From contig QFQQ01000035.1 in assembly GCA_003243445.1 (NCBI GenBank), forward strand, positions 10,744-74,743: a stretch of DNA of 64,000 bases. Reading direction: 5' to 3'. Source of the stretch: Citrobacter freundii (lineage in GTDB: Bacteria; Bacteroidota; Bacteroidia; Chitinophagales; Chitinophagaceae). Under the pieces are notes generated by a model. It worked only from the letters and a program-made list of their open reading frames with translations, did no database searches and was not told the DNA's origin. The position numbers and the translations under genes were made by a program. Positions 44,463 to 53,745 of the stretch are shown one piece after another. Numbering within the stretch: position 1 is the first letter of the stretch; each line of letters opens with the position of its first letter.

Positions 44463-45005
44463 ATGTCAATTACAACGCGCCTGCTGTTATCCTTGTTCTT
44501 CCTTTTTGGCTCCGCCACTTTCTGTGCATCGCAGAGCACCGGTATCGATACGCTCAGGTTGTCAAAAACAGTTGCTATCCAGCTCCAGCGATTGGCAAAT
44601 GCCATGATGAAAGGCGATTATGAAACTCTTGCAAAAACAACCTATCCTTCCTTACTGGCAAAAGCAGGAGGACCGGCGAAAGCAGTTGCTAAAATAAAAG
44701 CTGAAATGGAAGAAATGCTCACAGAAGGCATCTCTTTTGATTCGGTGTATACTGGTACCCCAGTTAGCTTTGTGACCGCTGGTCCCGAAATTCATACGCT
44801 CATTCCTCAAACCATTCTTCTAACGGTCAAGGGTCGTAAACTGAAATCAGATAGTTTTATGATCGGGATCACGTCGGACAAAGGGAACACCTGGTATTTT
44901 ATCGATGTGTCATCTAATGACGAAGAAAGCATCAGGCAGATTCTTCCTCACTATAATCCTGCACTCAAAATTCCGGCAAGGCAACCTCCTACGCGGATTC
45001 AATAA
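44463..45005 (+). CDS. Exported small protein, unknown
   Basis: 180 residues with a signal peptide (LLLSLFFLFGSATFCAS). The body (AMMKGDYETLAKTTYPSLLAKAGG; SFVTAGPEIHTLIPQTILLTVKGRKLKSDSFMIGITSDKGNTWYFID) resembles periplasmic NTF2-like/Spy-type small proteins, without certainty. It lies 29 bp before the MORN-repeat gene, likely an operon. Confidence 0.65.
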   Translation: MSITTRLLLSLFFLFGSATFCASQSTGIDTLRLSKTVAIQLQRLANAMMKGDYETLAKTTYPSLLAKAGGPAKAVAKIKAEMEEMLTEGISFDSVYTGTPVSFVTAGPEIHTLIPQTILLTVKGRKLKSDSFMIGITSDKGNTWYFIDVSSNDEESIRQILPHYNPALKIPARQPPTRIQ

Positions 45006-45034
45006 TACTAATCACAAAATATTTGCAATCTATC

Positions 45035-45868
45035 ATGAAAAACTTTTTATTACTGTTCGGCATCATGATTTGTTCCGTTGGCGCTTCTTCCCAAAAGATC
45101 GTTTTGGTGAAGGATAGTATCATGAATGCCTATATGAAAAGTGGTTTTGCAACAAAAAATTTTCGCCCTGACGGCCACATGGATAATGAATACATGCGTC
45201 AGGGACAATGGAAGGACTATGAAGTAATGGAATTTGGTGCTTATCAACTTAACGAAAAGGCACCGCTAAAAACCACAGGCATGTACCTCGTTTTCGGGGA
45301 AGGGGAGTTTATTAATAGTAAACGAACAGGTCCATGGCGCATGTATGTGATTGAAGACAAAACATTTCGTAAGATATTGTCACAAACCCTCACCTACCAG
45401 GCAGGCAAGGCTGAAGGTCCTTTCACCTACTATTACCCGGACGGGAAAATTGCTCAATCAGGGGTATATAAAGCAGGAAAGATCGAAGGTCCGGCAAGCA
45501 TATTTTATCCGGATGGAACAATCTTTGGCAACCAGCTATTTATTGCGGACAAAAAAGATGGCCGTCAGGAATATTTTTATCCGGACGGTAAACTGAATTT
45601 TTTTTATACTTATGTAAATGGTATACGGGAAGGCGCGTACGAATCCTATTATCCCAATGGACAGCCTAAGGAATTCTATCATCTCGTTGGAGACAGCCTC
45701 AATGGCATTTACCGTTATTATTACCCCTCTGGTCAACTCTGGACAGAGAAGGAATATAAAAATGGCCTGACCTGGAACATAACCGGAACCTACGATAAGG
45801 CTATCCCCTCTCACAATTCCACCTCCATAAACACCAACCACTCCCTCAACCTTTCCGGCAACTCATAA
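45035..45868 (+). CDS. Exported MORN/YwqK-like repeat protein
   Basis: 277 residues from ATG 45035 (MKNFLLLFGIMICSVGASSQ signal). At least five MORN/YwqK-type repeats follow residue ~120, each with YYPDG or YPNG (YYYPDGKIAQSGVYKAGKIEGP, IFYPDGTIFG, YFYPDGKLNFF, YYPNGQPKEFY). Family knowledge: such repeats fold into beta-sheets and often bind membranes or partners. Its last 58 bp overlap the convergent GNAT gene. Confidence 0.8.
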   Translation: MKNFLLLFGIMICSVGASSQKIVLVKDSIMNAYMKSGFATKNFRPDGHMDNEYMRQGQWKDYEVMEFGAYQLNEKAPLKTTGMYLVFGEGEFINSKRTGPWRMYVIEDKTFRKILSQTLTYQAGKAEGPFTYYYPDGKIAQSGVYKAGKIEGPASIFYPDGTIFGNQLFIADKKDGRQEYFYPDGKLNFFYTYVNGIREGAYESYYPNGQPKEFYHLVGDSLNGIYRYYYPSGQLWTEKEYKNGLTWNITGTYDKAIPSHNSTSINTNHSLNLSGNS

Positions 45869-46332
45869 TACGGCTCACAATCCACAAAACCAATCTTATG
45901 ATAAAGTCGCTGTGCTTCGATCTGCCGGTGACTCGTATCCAGTTTCATCTTATGGAAACCTAGTGCCCGCGCTTTTTCAACGATCGCAACCGCCAGTGTT
46001 TTGCCTACTCCCGCACCCTGGAACCGCGGATAAACAAACATGCGCTTCATCTCGCAGCTTTCCGCGTCGATTCTCTTAAGCGCCACGCAGCCGGCCGGCT
46101 CTTCATTATAGTAGGCGAGTAGCAAAGCTCCATCCGGATATACATACTTCCCGGGTAATTCCTCCAGTTCCTTATCAAAACTGGCCTTATCGAAATATTC
46201 ACTGATCAGTTCCTTATCCTCGGTATGGCGCTCGAAATGCCATTGAACAAAAGTTCGAAGCAGCTCCCGAACGGGTTCTGCACTGGACGGATCAGTAATA
46301 TCGACGACTTGTAGCTGGGATGTTGTTGTCAT
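45811..46332 (-). CDS. GNAT-family N-acetyltransferase
   Basis: 173 residues. MKRMFVYPRFQGAGVGKTLAVAIVEKAR holds the acetyl-CoA loop (Q-G-A-G-V-G) and RLYHKIGFVDCEPY the motif B region. The substrate is not predictable. It is convergent with the MORN gene and overlaps its end by 58 bp. Confidence 0.87.
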   Translation of the reverse strand: MTTTSQLQVVDITDPSSAEPVRELLRTFVQWHFERHTEDKELISEYFDKASFDKELEELPGKYVYPDGALLLAYYNEEPAGCVALKRIDAESCEMKRMFVYPRFQGAGVGKTLAVAIVEKARALGFHKMKLDTSHRQIEAQRLYHKIGFVDCEPYYELPERLREWLVFMEVEL

Positions 46333-46409
46333 ACCTCAGAAAGGATTTTGGATGAAATGAATCAACCGGCCAGCAGTCATATTGGCTGCAGTAATGAATG
46401 TACCATCTT

Positions 46410-46811
46410 TTATCCTTCGTGGGAATCACCTTTTTGGGCGATATGCCTTCTTGAACAATTGAGATCGCTATCCTTGATGGCATGAGCGTACTTCTTATAT
46501 CCGGCATCCACAGCCTTTTGAAAGCTGGTAACGGCTATCGCTTTTTGACCTTCCAGCGCCTGATAACATGCCAGGTTGTAATACATAGCTGGCAGGTAAC
46601 CTCTGAATTCATTTTGAATAGCAGGCACTTGCTTCTCGTATTCCTTTAGCCATCCGGTAGTCAATTCCAGTAGTTGCTTGTAATCCTTCGACTGTGCTGC
46701 TGCAGACAGCCTGGTGTTACATGACGTGGTATAGGATCCGAATGCTTCGGCTGTTAGGGTCTGCTGGGCTTTGGTTAAATAAAATCCAAGGCATAGAATG
46801 GGTAACAACAA
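46410..46811 (-). pseudogene. Small TPR-like exported protein with a likely frameshift at the start
   Basis: The ~130-residue frame (LLPILCLGFYLTKAQ..., YNLACYQALEGQKAIAVTSFQKAVDAGYKKYAHAIKDSDL) looks like a short TPR protein with a signal peptide, but the frame has only a TTG start. An ATG followed by six A lies 11 bp upstream out of frame; seven A would give MKKTLLPILCLGFYLTKAQ in frame. The C-terminus also ends abruptly after the TPR. It may be a recent pseudogene or carry a sequencing error. Confidence 0.55.
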
Positions 46812-46865
46812 TGTTTTTTCATTGATTGTATTGATTTAAGATGTGCGTTTGAAATATGCCCGGTA

Positions 46866-47621
46866 TCAGAGGACGTTGAGCATGGCTTTCACTTCTTCCT
46901 TCTTTCCCCTGGAGATGGGGACTTCAGACCCATTGGTTAGCAACAAGAAATCGCCCGAATCCTTTTTCCAGCTTTTAATAAACCGGCTATTGACCAGATG
47001 CGACTGATGGCAGCGAATAAACCCATAGTCTTTAAGAATGTCTTCATATTCATAAATCGGTTTACTGACCAACAAATCCTCCCCGTCCGCCAGATGAAAG
47101 GTCGTATAGTTATTGGATGATTCGCATCGCACAATTTCACCTGTTTTGACATATCTTATTTCTTTCATGGTATAGAGCGAAATGCGCTGTTCCTCTTTAT
47201 CTGCCCGGTTTTTGAGCAACTCCATCAGATTTTCTATTTGGTGATTACCGGCTTTTAACCTGTGCTGCCGGATGGCCCGGTCTACAGCAGTTTGAAGTTC
47301 ACCAATGTCAACTGGCTTGAGGAGATAGTCTATTGCGGCGAAGCGCATAGCCTGTATCGCGTACTGATCGTAAGCCGTAACAAAAATGACCTCGAAGCTG
47401 GGGCTTGAAAGGCTTCGTAACAAATCAAACCCACTTTCTACCGGCATTTGAATGTCCAGGAACAATAATTCCGGTTGCACTTTGTTGATCAACGATCTTG
47501 CGTCCTGTGCATTAACGGCCGTGCCGCAGATAATCAACTGAGGGCAATACTGCTCCAGCAATGCTTCCAGGTTCCTAAGGTTATGTTGTTCGTCGTCTAT
47601 CAGGATAGCTCTGATGCTCAT
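46866..47621 (-). CDS. LytTR-family response regulator
   Basis: 251 residues. Receiver domain (1-120) with phosphoacceptor Asp56 in LLFLDIQMP and Lys in LLKPV. LytTR DNA-binding domain (~145-251) with ESSNNYTTFHLADGE and RCHQSHLVNSRFI. It overlaps the kinase gene by 4 nt (ATGA), so the two are co-translated as a YehU/YehT-like pair. Confidence 0.93.
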   Translation of the reverse strand: MSIRAILIDDEQHNLRNLEALLEQYCPQLIICGTAVNAQDARSLINKVQPELLFLDIQMPVESGFDLLRSLSSPSFEVIFVTAYDQYAIQAMRFAAIDYLLKPVDIGELQTAVDRAIRQHRLKAGNHQIENLMELLKNRADKEEQRISLYTMKEIRYVKTGEIVRCESSNNYTTFHLADGEDLLVSKPIYEYEDILKDYGFIRCHQSHLVNSRFIKSWKKDSGDFLLLTNGSEVPISRGKKEEVKAMLNVL

Positions 47622-49240
47622 AAAAACCAGTTGTTAAATATTAAAGTAATACGGGTGCCTGAAGGTGAGCTCTGAATTTCAAAGTCGATCTGCTGTTCCG
47701 GCTTAAGTTCATTCAATAGCTTGATACGATCACGGGTAAGTTTTAATCCATAACCGGCCGGCGGGTAATCGGTATTAAAACCGCCTCCATTATCGCTCAG
47801 GTCCACCTCCATCGAGTCTTCCGTTCTACTGAAATGAATTTCGATCTTTCCACTTTCCCGCATAGTGGCAATTCCGTGCTTCACCGCATTTTCAACCAGG
47901 GGTTGCAGCAGTAATGATGGAATATTGGTTTCATAACAGTTGATGCCAGGCTGAATAGTTATCTGACTATGAAAACCAAACCGCAGGTGTTCAAGGTTAA
48001 GATAGGTTTCCAGTACGTCTATTTCCTTTATGAGTGGAATTTCATCCTTGTTGCCGCCCTTTAAGGACTCCCGCATGAGCTTTGCAAAATCGGCCAGGTA
48101 AATATTAGCACCCTTAAGATCCTGTTGGTTGATCAATCCCTGTATGGAACTGAGTGCATTAAATACAAAGTGCGGATTAAGCTGTGCATGGATCGCCTTT
48201 AACTCCAGTTGCAGTTTGGTTTTATTAGCTACTTCCAACTGCGTCCGTCTTTTTTGTCTTATGAGTAGCAGGAGGAAAACCAATAACCCTGCGCAGGCTG
48301 CAATAAAAACACCTGCGGCAATCTTGAACCAGTTGGATTGGTACCAGGCAGGGCTTATTTCAAAATTTTTTGCAGTTATATGCTGGGGCTGTGCCGCATA
48401 ACGGATATTGAGCTGGTATTTTCCTGGTTGATTCGGCTTCAACCATACAAAACTATTATCATAGTCATTGTCTTTCCACGGAATAACTACATCACCATTT
48501 CGGATCAGCTCATACTGCAATTGTTTCCGGTGATAGATATCTGCTTTCAGAAAGAAGATCAGATTGGTATTGGCTGAAGAAAGTTTAATATTCTCCGGTA
48601 TGAGTTCCTGTCTTGCGGCCTGGTTAGACCAGGGATACTGTAACCGTTGCATAAACGCATCGAAGTTATCCGATGTATAGATGTTCGTTACAACTGGCTT
48701 AATTGATTCCCACGCCACCAAAGCTGTAGCGATGATCTGCTTACCACCGATCTTTCGCACATCCACGATCAGCATATTGCTCAATTGTGCTTTGTACCCT
48801 CCCAGGTAAGCCATTTGAGGCAGCCCGGATTCTTTAATGACGGAAGAGTCGCTAAACCGGCTAACGGGAATCCAGGGTTCTACTACCCTGCCTGGATATT
48901 CGATCACACGATACTGATAACCGGCCGCCACTCGTTTATCTACCCCGTGCAGAAAGAAATGAACCCGGGCTGTGTCAAATGTAGTTCGTGCGATAATATT
49001 CTTCCCGTGCATGCGCAGAAAGGCAGAATCCTTCAATAATTCGTCAAAGTACTTGCTTCTTTCATCTGCCACCCAAAAGGAGTTATTGTCTCTGCCGATC
49101 GCAATGATCAATCCAATGGAAGATGGATTGTCCATGAGCCCTGAGGGAGCACTTTGAGAATAAGCGCCCCAATTGATCTGGGCACTGACCAACCGGGCTA
49201 AGCAAACAAAAAAAAGTAATAATGTCGCCGCTTTTCTCAT
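47618..49240 (-). CDS. LytS/YehU-like sensor histidine kinase
   Basis: 540 residues. Signal-like start, a periplasmic sensor of ~270 residues with beta-rich end (GKYQLNIRYAAQPQHI), one membrane helix near 305-325 (IAAGVFIAACAGLLVFLLLLI), then a His_kinase domain with LNPHFVFNALSSIQ (phospho-His) and an ATPase with LVENAVKHG, DNGGGF and YGLKLTRDRI. Phosphorylates the LytTR regulator encoded by the next gene. The external signal is unknown. Confidence 0.92.
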   Translation of the reverse strand: MRKAATLLLFFVCLARLVSAQINWGAYSQSAPSGLMDNPSSIGLIIAIGRDNNSFWVADERSKYFDELLKDSAFLRMHGKNIIARTTFDTARVHFFLHGVDKRVAAGYQYRVIEYPGRVVEPWIPVSRFSDSSVIKESGLPQMAYLGGYKAQLSNMLIVDVRKIGGKQIIATALVAWESIKPVVTNIYTSDNFDAFMQRLQYPWSNQAARQELIPENIKLSSANTNLIFFLKADIYHRKQLQYELIRNGDVVIPWKDNDYDNSFVWLKPNQPGKYQLNIRYAAQPQHITAKNFEISPAWYQSNWFKIAAGVFIAACAGLLVFLLLLIRQKRRTQLEVANKTKLQLELKAIHAQLNPHFVFNALSSIQGLINQQDLKGANIYLADFAKLMRESLKGGNKDEIPLIKEIDVLETYLNLEHLRFGFHSQITIQPGINCYETNIPSLLLQPLVENAVKHGIATMRESGKIEIHFSRTEDSMEVDLSDNGGGFNTDYPPAGYGLKLTRDRIKLLNELKPEQQIDFEIQSSPSGTRITLIFNNWFL

Positions 49241-49447
49241 CCAAACTATTTAACGTGAAAATCCTTTTTTTTGAGCTATCGGCCCTCGGAAAATGTGAAT
49301 TCGGAAAGATTAAATGCGAATTGTGCGATATAGCGTATAACGGATCATTGATTCCAAAGTATTGTGTAATCCGACAGATTGCAGGGGCACCTATGAAACA
49401 GCCAAAAGAACTAAAATTATCAGTTATCAGATCTCCGGATTTAATTC

Positions 49448-49818
49448 CAATGTCTTTTAGTTAAGGAGAAGCACATGCCTTCATTCTATCTTCAATTTTC
49501 GGGAAGCCTCACTTGAGCCAACCTCTCCCCGCTCTGTTTCCCCGGGCGATCAAACTTAGTTCATTGTCGACTTTAAACGACCTTAGACCCGGGGCCGCTC
49601 TGAATGCCAGAGACTACCCGCCTCTCAAAACCACGGCCTCTTTGGCTGAGACAGGTTGGCAATCAGAGCGACCCCGGGTCTGGCAGGAATTAAGTTTGTT
49701 ATTGGTTTTAGAATGGCCGCCCGGGGAAACAGAGCGGGGAGAGGTGGATCCAAAATATACCTTCCGAAAATTGAAGATAGAATGAAGGCATGTGCTTCTC
49801 CTTAACTAAAAGACATTG
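49448..49818. repeat. Hairpin element, CAATG...CATTG family, copy 3 (best preserved)
   Basis: The outer 57 bp (49446-49502 and 49764-49820) are a perfect inverted repeat starting CAATGTCTTTTAGTTAAGGA. Further inside, CTCTCCCCGCTCTGTTTCCC and its complement form a second perfect arm of ~25 bp, and AGACCCGGGG/CCCCGGGTCT a third. The element is flanked by the exact 10-bp direct repeat GATTTAATTC (49438-49447 and 49819-49828). It lies between a kinase gene and a divergent secreted protein. No transposase is encoded. Confidence 0.95.
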
Positions 49819-49828
49819 GATTTAATTC

Positions 49829-50050
49829 ACATGATCATACTCAAGTCATTCCCGGGCCCGTCAATGAATTCCTCAAAGTTTTTGCAATAAGGTAAATTTG
49901 AATTTTGTATCAATAAGCCGCTCTTAAATAATAGTACCAGCAATACGACCTTGTCAAGACGTAATACAATCAAGATATAAATAAGATTTATATAAAAATT
50001 TTACCATCTCTTACGCTAAGCGCTATATAAAAAATAAATTGTGATCGGGG
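49829..50050. other. Intergenic AT-rich stretch before the NHL protein promoter
   Basis: About 220 bp, AT-rich, no gene or clear structure seen. It leads into the promoter at 50051. Confidence 0.4.
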
Positions 50051-50081
50051 TTGCATAACATCTTGTTTTTGTCAATCTTTG
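50051..50081 (+). promoter_or_regulatory. Promoter of the NHL/FN3 secreted protein
   Basis: TTG (50051-50053), 20 bp, then AATCTTTG (50074-50081), one base off TAnnTTTG. It explains why the TTG in frame at 50051 is not a start codon; translation begins at ATG 50141. Confidence 0.65.
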
Positions 50082-50140
50082 CGACCTCAGTTCACGTAAT
50101 ATGCGATCATATTGCGTTCGCCACAAAAAATTCCAATACT

Positions 50141-52528
50141 ATGACCAACCACACCCTGAAAGGCAAAGCCTTCTCATCACTGCTTTGCGCGCTCATCATC
50201 ACATTCGTGCTCCTCGTCTCCTCCACTAACACTCTTAATGCGCAACCAACCGCCTATATCGGTACCTACGCAGGCGCAGGAGGCAGTGGCTATTATGCCG
50301 GAGACAATAATAACGCGCTTTCTGCAAAGTTCTCCGCCATGAAAGGCCTTGCGCTGGATGCCTCAGGAAACCTCCTTGTCACAGACTATCAGAATGCCTG
50401 TATCCGCAAGGTCACCACTGATGGAAAGATAAGCGTGATCGCTGGTATTCCTCAGAGCGCCGCCGGCGGCACTTCATCCACCTGGCCTAGCGGCCCCGCC
50501 ACGTCCACCCAGATCCCTTACCCGGGCGGGCATATCACTGTTGCGTCCAACGGTGATATTTATTTTCAGACAGATGGTTTTACGATTGGTAAAATCTCCG
50601 GCGGAAATGTATCCTACTTTATTCCGGCGATCATGAGCGGCACCGGCTCGCTGGCAAGGCACAACACATTAAAAGCCTATGGCAATAACTTGTTTCTTGG
50701 ATCCGGCAACAGGATCAACGTGATCGACCCTGTGCTTAAAAAACAGACAGCAGCCATCACCGTTACTGGTGCAGATAACATTAAAACACTCGCGATCGAT
50801 GCAAGCGGCAATATGTTCTGCATTGCTGCAAATGGACAGGTGTCAAAAGTGGACGGAACCACTTATGCAGTAACCGTACTCGTTGCCGCAAATGCCGATC
50901 CGGATCTCTGGGTAAACCAGGGAGACATGGCAATCGATGCAGACGGAAACCTTTATATGGCTTATAATTTCAGTTACCTGCTAAAGGTCGCCGCCGGTAC
51001 CTATACACGAAGCCGCCTTACTCTCAGCACCACTGCAAAGTATATCTCTGTTGCGATCACGCCGAATGGAGACATATTTGCAGCCGATCAATCAGGATGT
51101 GTGATCACGCGGCGAAGCATGCTCGATGCTAATGCTAACCTGACAAGCCTGACAGCAAGCCCCGGCACATTGAGTCCTTCTTTTGCCTCCGCCACGATCA
51201 ACTACACTTCCACTGTTGAAAATAACGTCGATAAATTCAACGTAACGCCGACACTGGATGCCGCAACTTCTACTCAACAGGTACGGATCAATAACGGCGC
51301 TTACGAAACACTGGCAAGTGGTGCAACCTCCTCCGACATGAATCTTAATGTCGGAACTAATACGATCAACGTGGTTGTTTCAGCACAGCACCCATCCTAT
51401 AAACGTACTTACACAATTACCGTCACACGAAAGGGACTGCCACCGGCCGTTCCCACAAACCTTGTCACCACGCCTGCATTAAACGGTGTCAAACTCACCT
51501 GGGACCCCGTTCCCGGTGCCGGAAGATATAATGTGTATCGCGGTACTTCGCCGGACAACCTCACACTGCTGCCTGGCATGCCAACAGTCCAAACCTCCAC
51601 TACTAATGGCGCCACCGTCGGCATCAGTTATTACTATGCTGTATCGGCAATGGAAATAACAGGCGTGGAAGGTGAAAAAACAGCAGCCGTACCGGGTGCG
51701 GCAAACATTCCCCCGGTGATTTCCAACCTGACGGTAGCGGGTAACTTCTGGGAAGGCGCGACTGTCACTGCGGATTACACGTATACCGATGCTGACAACG
51801 GACCAGACAACTCGACCTATCTATGGTACCGTTCCACTAACGCTGCCGGCACAGGCAAAGCATTTACCGGCGGTACAGCCCGGACCTATACACTGACAAC
51901 GGCCGATGTTGGAAAATATATCAGCGTCAGGGTTGCACCCACTGACGGCATCTCTCCCGGAACACCCCTTGAAAGCGCAAGAACGTTGGTAGTTGCGGGT
52001 ACGCTCCCGGTCAAATTGAAATTCTTCGATGCAAAAACCGTGTCCGGTTCAGTAAGACTGGATTGGCAAACCCTTACAGAGATCAACAGCCTTCATTTTG
52101 CGATAGAGCGCAGCGATAATGGCAGAACCTGGAAAACGATCGGTATGGTGAATGCCACAGGTGACAGCTATCTTCCCGTCAATTATTCTTACACAGACAA
52201 AGACCCGTCGGCAGGCAACAATTACTACAGGCTGCGGACGGTAGATAGAGATGGCTCTGAAGAAATCAGCAGTACAGTACAGGTAAATGTCACCTCCCTT
52301 TCACAGGAAATTTCAGTATACCCTATCCCTGCATCCAACACTATTTATGTAAAAGGAATCGCCGGTAACAGCAGCCTTTCCTATATCATCATGGATCCGG
52401 AGGGAAAAACAATAAGAACGGGATTACTGTCAACGCCTGTACAGCAAATTGACATACAGGAGCTGAAAAATGGAATTTATTTTCTGAAGGCCGGAAACCA
52501 ATCTGCGGTAAGATTTATAAAACAATAA
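50141..52528 (+). CDS. Secreted NHL-repeat / cadherin-like / FN3 protein with T9SS sorting domain
   Basis: 795 residues. Signal (CALIITFVLLVSSTNTLNAQ), NHL-like repeats at ~35-325 (FSAMKGLALDASGNLLVTDYQN; LAIDASGNMFCI; MAIDADGNLYMAYN), a cadherin-like beta-sandwich at ~330-425 (LTASPGTLSPSFASATINYT), an FN3 domain (~430-520, GVKLTWDPVPGAGRYNVYRG), a further Ig-like module, and a C-terminal T9SS type A domain (EISVYPIPASNTIYV...LKNGIYFLKAG). It would be exported by T9SS and held at the surface or released. A terminator follows. Confidence 0.9.
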   Translation: MTNHTLKGKAFSSLLCALIITFVLLVSSTNTLNAQPTAYIGTYAGAGGSGYYAGDNNNALSAKFSAMKGLALDASGNLLVTDYQNACIRKVTTDGKISVIAGIPQSAAGGTSSTWPSGPATSTQIPYPGGHITVASNGDIYFQTDGFTIGKISGGNVSYFIPAIMSGTGSLARHNTLKAYGNNLFLGSGNRINVIDPVLKKQTAAITVTGADNIKTLAIDASGNMFCIAANGQVSKVDGTTYAVTVLVAANADPDLWVNQGDMAIDADGNLYMAYNFSYLLKVAAGTYTRSRLTLSTTAKYISVAITPNGDIFAADQSGCVITRRSMLDANANLTSLTASPGTLSPSFASATINYTSTVENNVDKFNVTPTLDAATSTQQVRINNGAYETLASGATSSDMNLNVGTNTINVVVSAQHPSYKRTYTITVTRKGLPPAVPTNLVTTPALNGVKLTWDPVPGAGRYNVYRGTSPDNLTLLPGMPTVQTSTTNGATVGISYYYAVSAMEITGVEGEKTAAVPGAANIPPVISNLTVAGNFWEGATVTADYTYTDADNGPDNSTYLWYRSTNAAGTGKAFTGGTARTYTLTTADVGKYISVRVAPTDGISPGTPLESARTLVVAGTLPVKLKFFDAKTVSGSVRLDWQTLTEINSLHFAIERSDNGRTWKTIGMVNATGDSYLPVNYSYTDKDPSAGNNYYRLRTVDRDGSEEISSTVQVNVTSLSQEISVYPIPASNTIYVKGIAGNSSLSYIIMDPEGKTIRTGLLSTPVQQIDIQELKNGIYFLKAGNQSAVRFIKQ

Positions 52529-52555
52529 GATTGACACTTATGAAGTGGCTTAACG

Positions 52556-52587
52556 AAAAAGCAGGCTATCGTAGCCTGCTTTTTTTA
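52556..52587 (+). terminator. Intrinsic terminator after the NHL protein
   Basis: AAAAAGCAGGCTA, loop TCG, TAGCCTGCTTTTT: a strong GC stem followed by seven T. Confidence 0.9.
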
Positions 52588-52603
52588 TTAAGTCATTTCA
52601 ATC

Positions 52604-52796
52604 CAATGTCGTTTAGTAAATCTCTTTCTCTACACTGGCGTAAGTTTCCCGCAGATGGACGCAGATTGGCGCGCAGATACGCAGATATTTGCCTGCTATC
52701 AGACGCTGATCTGCGTATCTGCGCGTTGATCTGCGTCCATCTGCGGGAACCCTACGCCAGTAAATGCTAATGGGGCTTCTTAACTTAACGACATTG
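52604..52796. repeat. Hairpin element, CAATG...CATTG family, copy 4, with ATCTGCG interior
   Basis: Ends CAATGTCGTTTAGTAAA and TTAACTTAACGACATTG. The interior (52634-52761) is an ATCTGCG-type palindrome with arms CTGGCGTAAGTTTCCCGCAG and CTGCGGGAACCCTACGCCAG, joining the two repeat families in one element. On the left the flank is CATTTCAATC; on the right CATTTCAAATC appears after a 15-bp piece, GAGCCGGGACCTCCT, which matches the module at 13135, so a second event may have altered this end. Confidence 0.85.
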
Positions 52797-52810
52797 GAGC
52801 CGGGACCTCC

Positions 52811-53668
52811 TCATTTCAAATCCGGTGCACTAAACGTATCCCCCTGCTTCACATCTCCCGTCTCATAGCCCTTCTTAAACCAATACATCCGTTGCGCCGA
52901 CGTCCCATGCGTAAATGCATCCGGCACCACCCGGCCGCCCGACTGCTGCTGCAACCGATCATCTCCGATCGCACTTGCCGCATTCAACGCCTCTTCGATA
53001 TCGCCCGGCTCCAGGATGGCGTTCATTTGATTTGCATGATGAGCCCATACACCTGCCAGAAAATCTGCCTGTAATTCCATCATCACAGAATACTTATTGA
53101 ACTCGCGCTCACTCAACTGTTGCCGCATCCGGTTCACCTTTGCGGCCGTACCATTGAGGTTCTGAATATGATGCCCCACTTCATGTGCTACCACGTACGC
53201 CATGGGAAAATCACCGGGAGCATTCAGTTTATGCTGAAGGTCTTCGTAAAAAGACAGATCGATATACAACTTGCTATCCCCCGGACAATAGAATGGACCG
53301 CTCGCAGAACTGGCATAGCCGCAGGCGGATTCCACCTGTCCGCGGAATAAGACCAGGACCGGATCCTGGTAGCGTTGTCCCTGTTGCTGGAACAGTTTGT
53401 TCCAAACATCCTCGGTATCCGCGAGTACCACTTTTACAAACTTTGCCCGCTGGTCATCTTCCTGTTGTTCTTCCGCGGTCATTTGTGCCGGGGCATCGCC
53501 GCCAATTTGTTGTTGCACCTGCGAAGGATCTATCTGCCCTCCGCTCATAAAAGTATATACCAGGTAAATGAGCACGCCGATCACACCACCGCCGGCTGCA
53601 ACCTTGCCGCCGGACATGCTGCGGCGATCTTCCACATTACCGCTTTCCCGTCTTCCTATCCATTTCAT
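52811..53668 (-). CDS. ypfJ: YpfJ-type neutral zinc metallopeptidase
   Basis: 285 residues. One membrane helix (~25-43, AAGGGVIGVLIYLVYTF) with a large extracytoplasmic part. The zinc motif HEVGHH is at 162-167, with a downstream Glu in MELQADFLAGVW. ACGYASSASGPFYCPGDSKLYID is a conserved region. Family function is not well defined. The C-terminus ends within the right flank of the hairpin element. Confidence 0.92.
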   Translation of the reverse strand: MKWIGRRESGNVEDRRSMSGGKVAAGGGVIGVLIYLVYTFMSGGQIDPSQVQQQIGGDAPAQMTAEEQQEDDQRAKFVKVVLADTEDVWNKLFQQQGQRYQDPVLVLFRGQVESACGYASSASGPFYCPGDSKLYIDLSFYEDLQHKLNAPGDFPMAYVVAHEVGHHIQNLNGTAAKVNRMRQQLSEREFNKYSVMMELQADFLAGVWAHHANQMNAILEPGDIEEALNAASAIGDDRLQQQSGGRVVPDAFTHGTSAQRMYWFKKGYETGDVKQGDTFSAPDLK

Positions 53669-53745
53669 AATACTGAGTTGATTGATTGGTTAAAAGCTGC
53701 AGACTGAATGGCTGCATGTAACGCGAAGCAAATACTTTGCCGCAG

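Noticed and set aside
49513..49785. 90-codon frame
   Set aside because: Falls inside the arms of the hairpin element; palindrome-driven.
50051..50140. N-terminal extension of the NHL protein from TTG 50051
   Set aside because: The TTG is the -33 box of a good promoter; the extension precedes a normal signal peptide.
52531..52770. 79-codon frame after the NHL protein
   Set aside because: Covers the terminator and the ATCTGCG palindrome.
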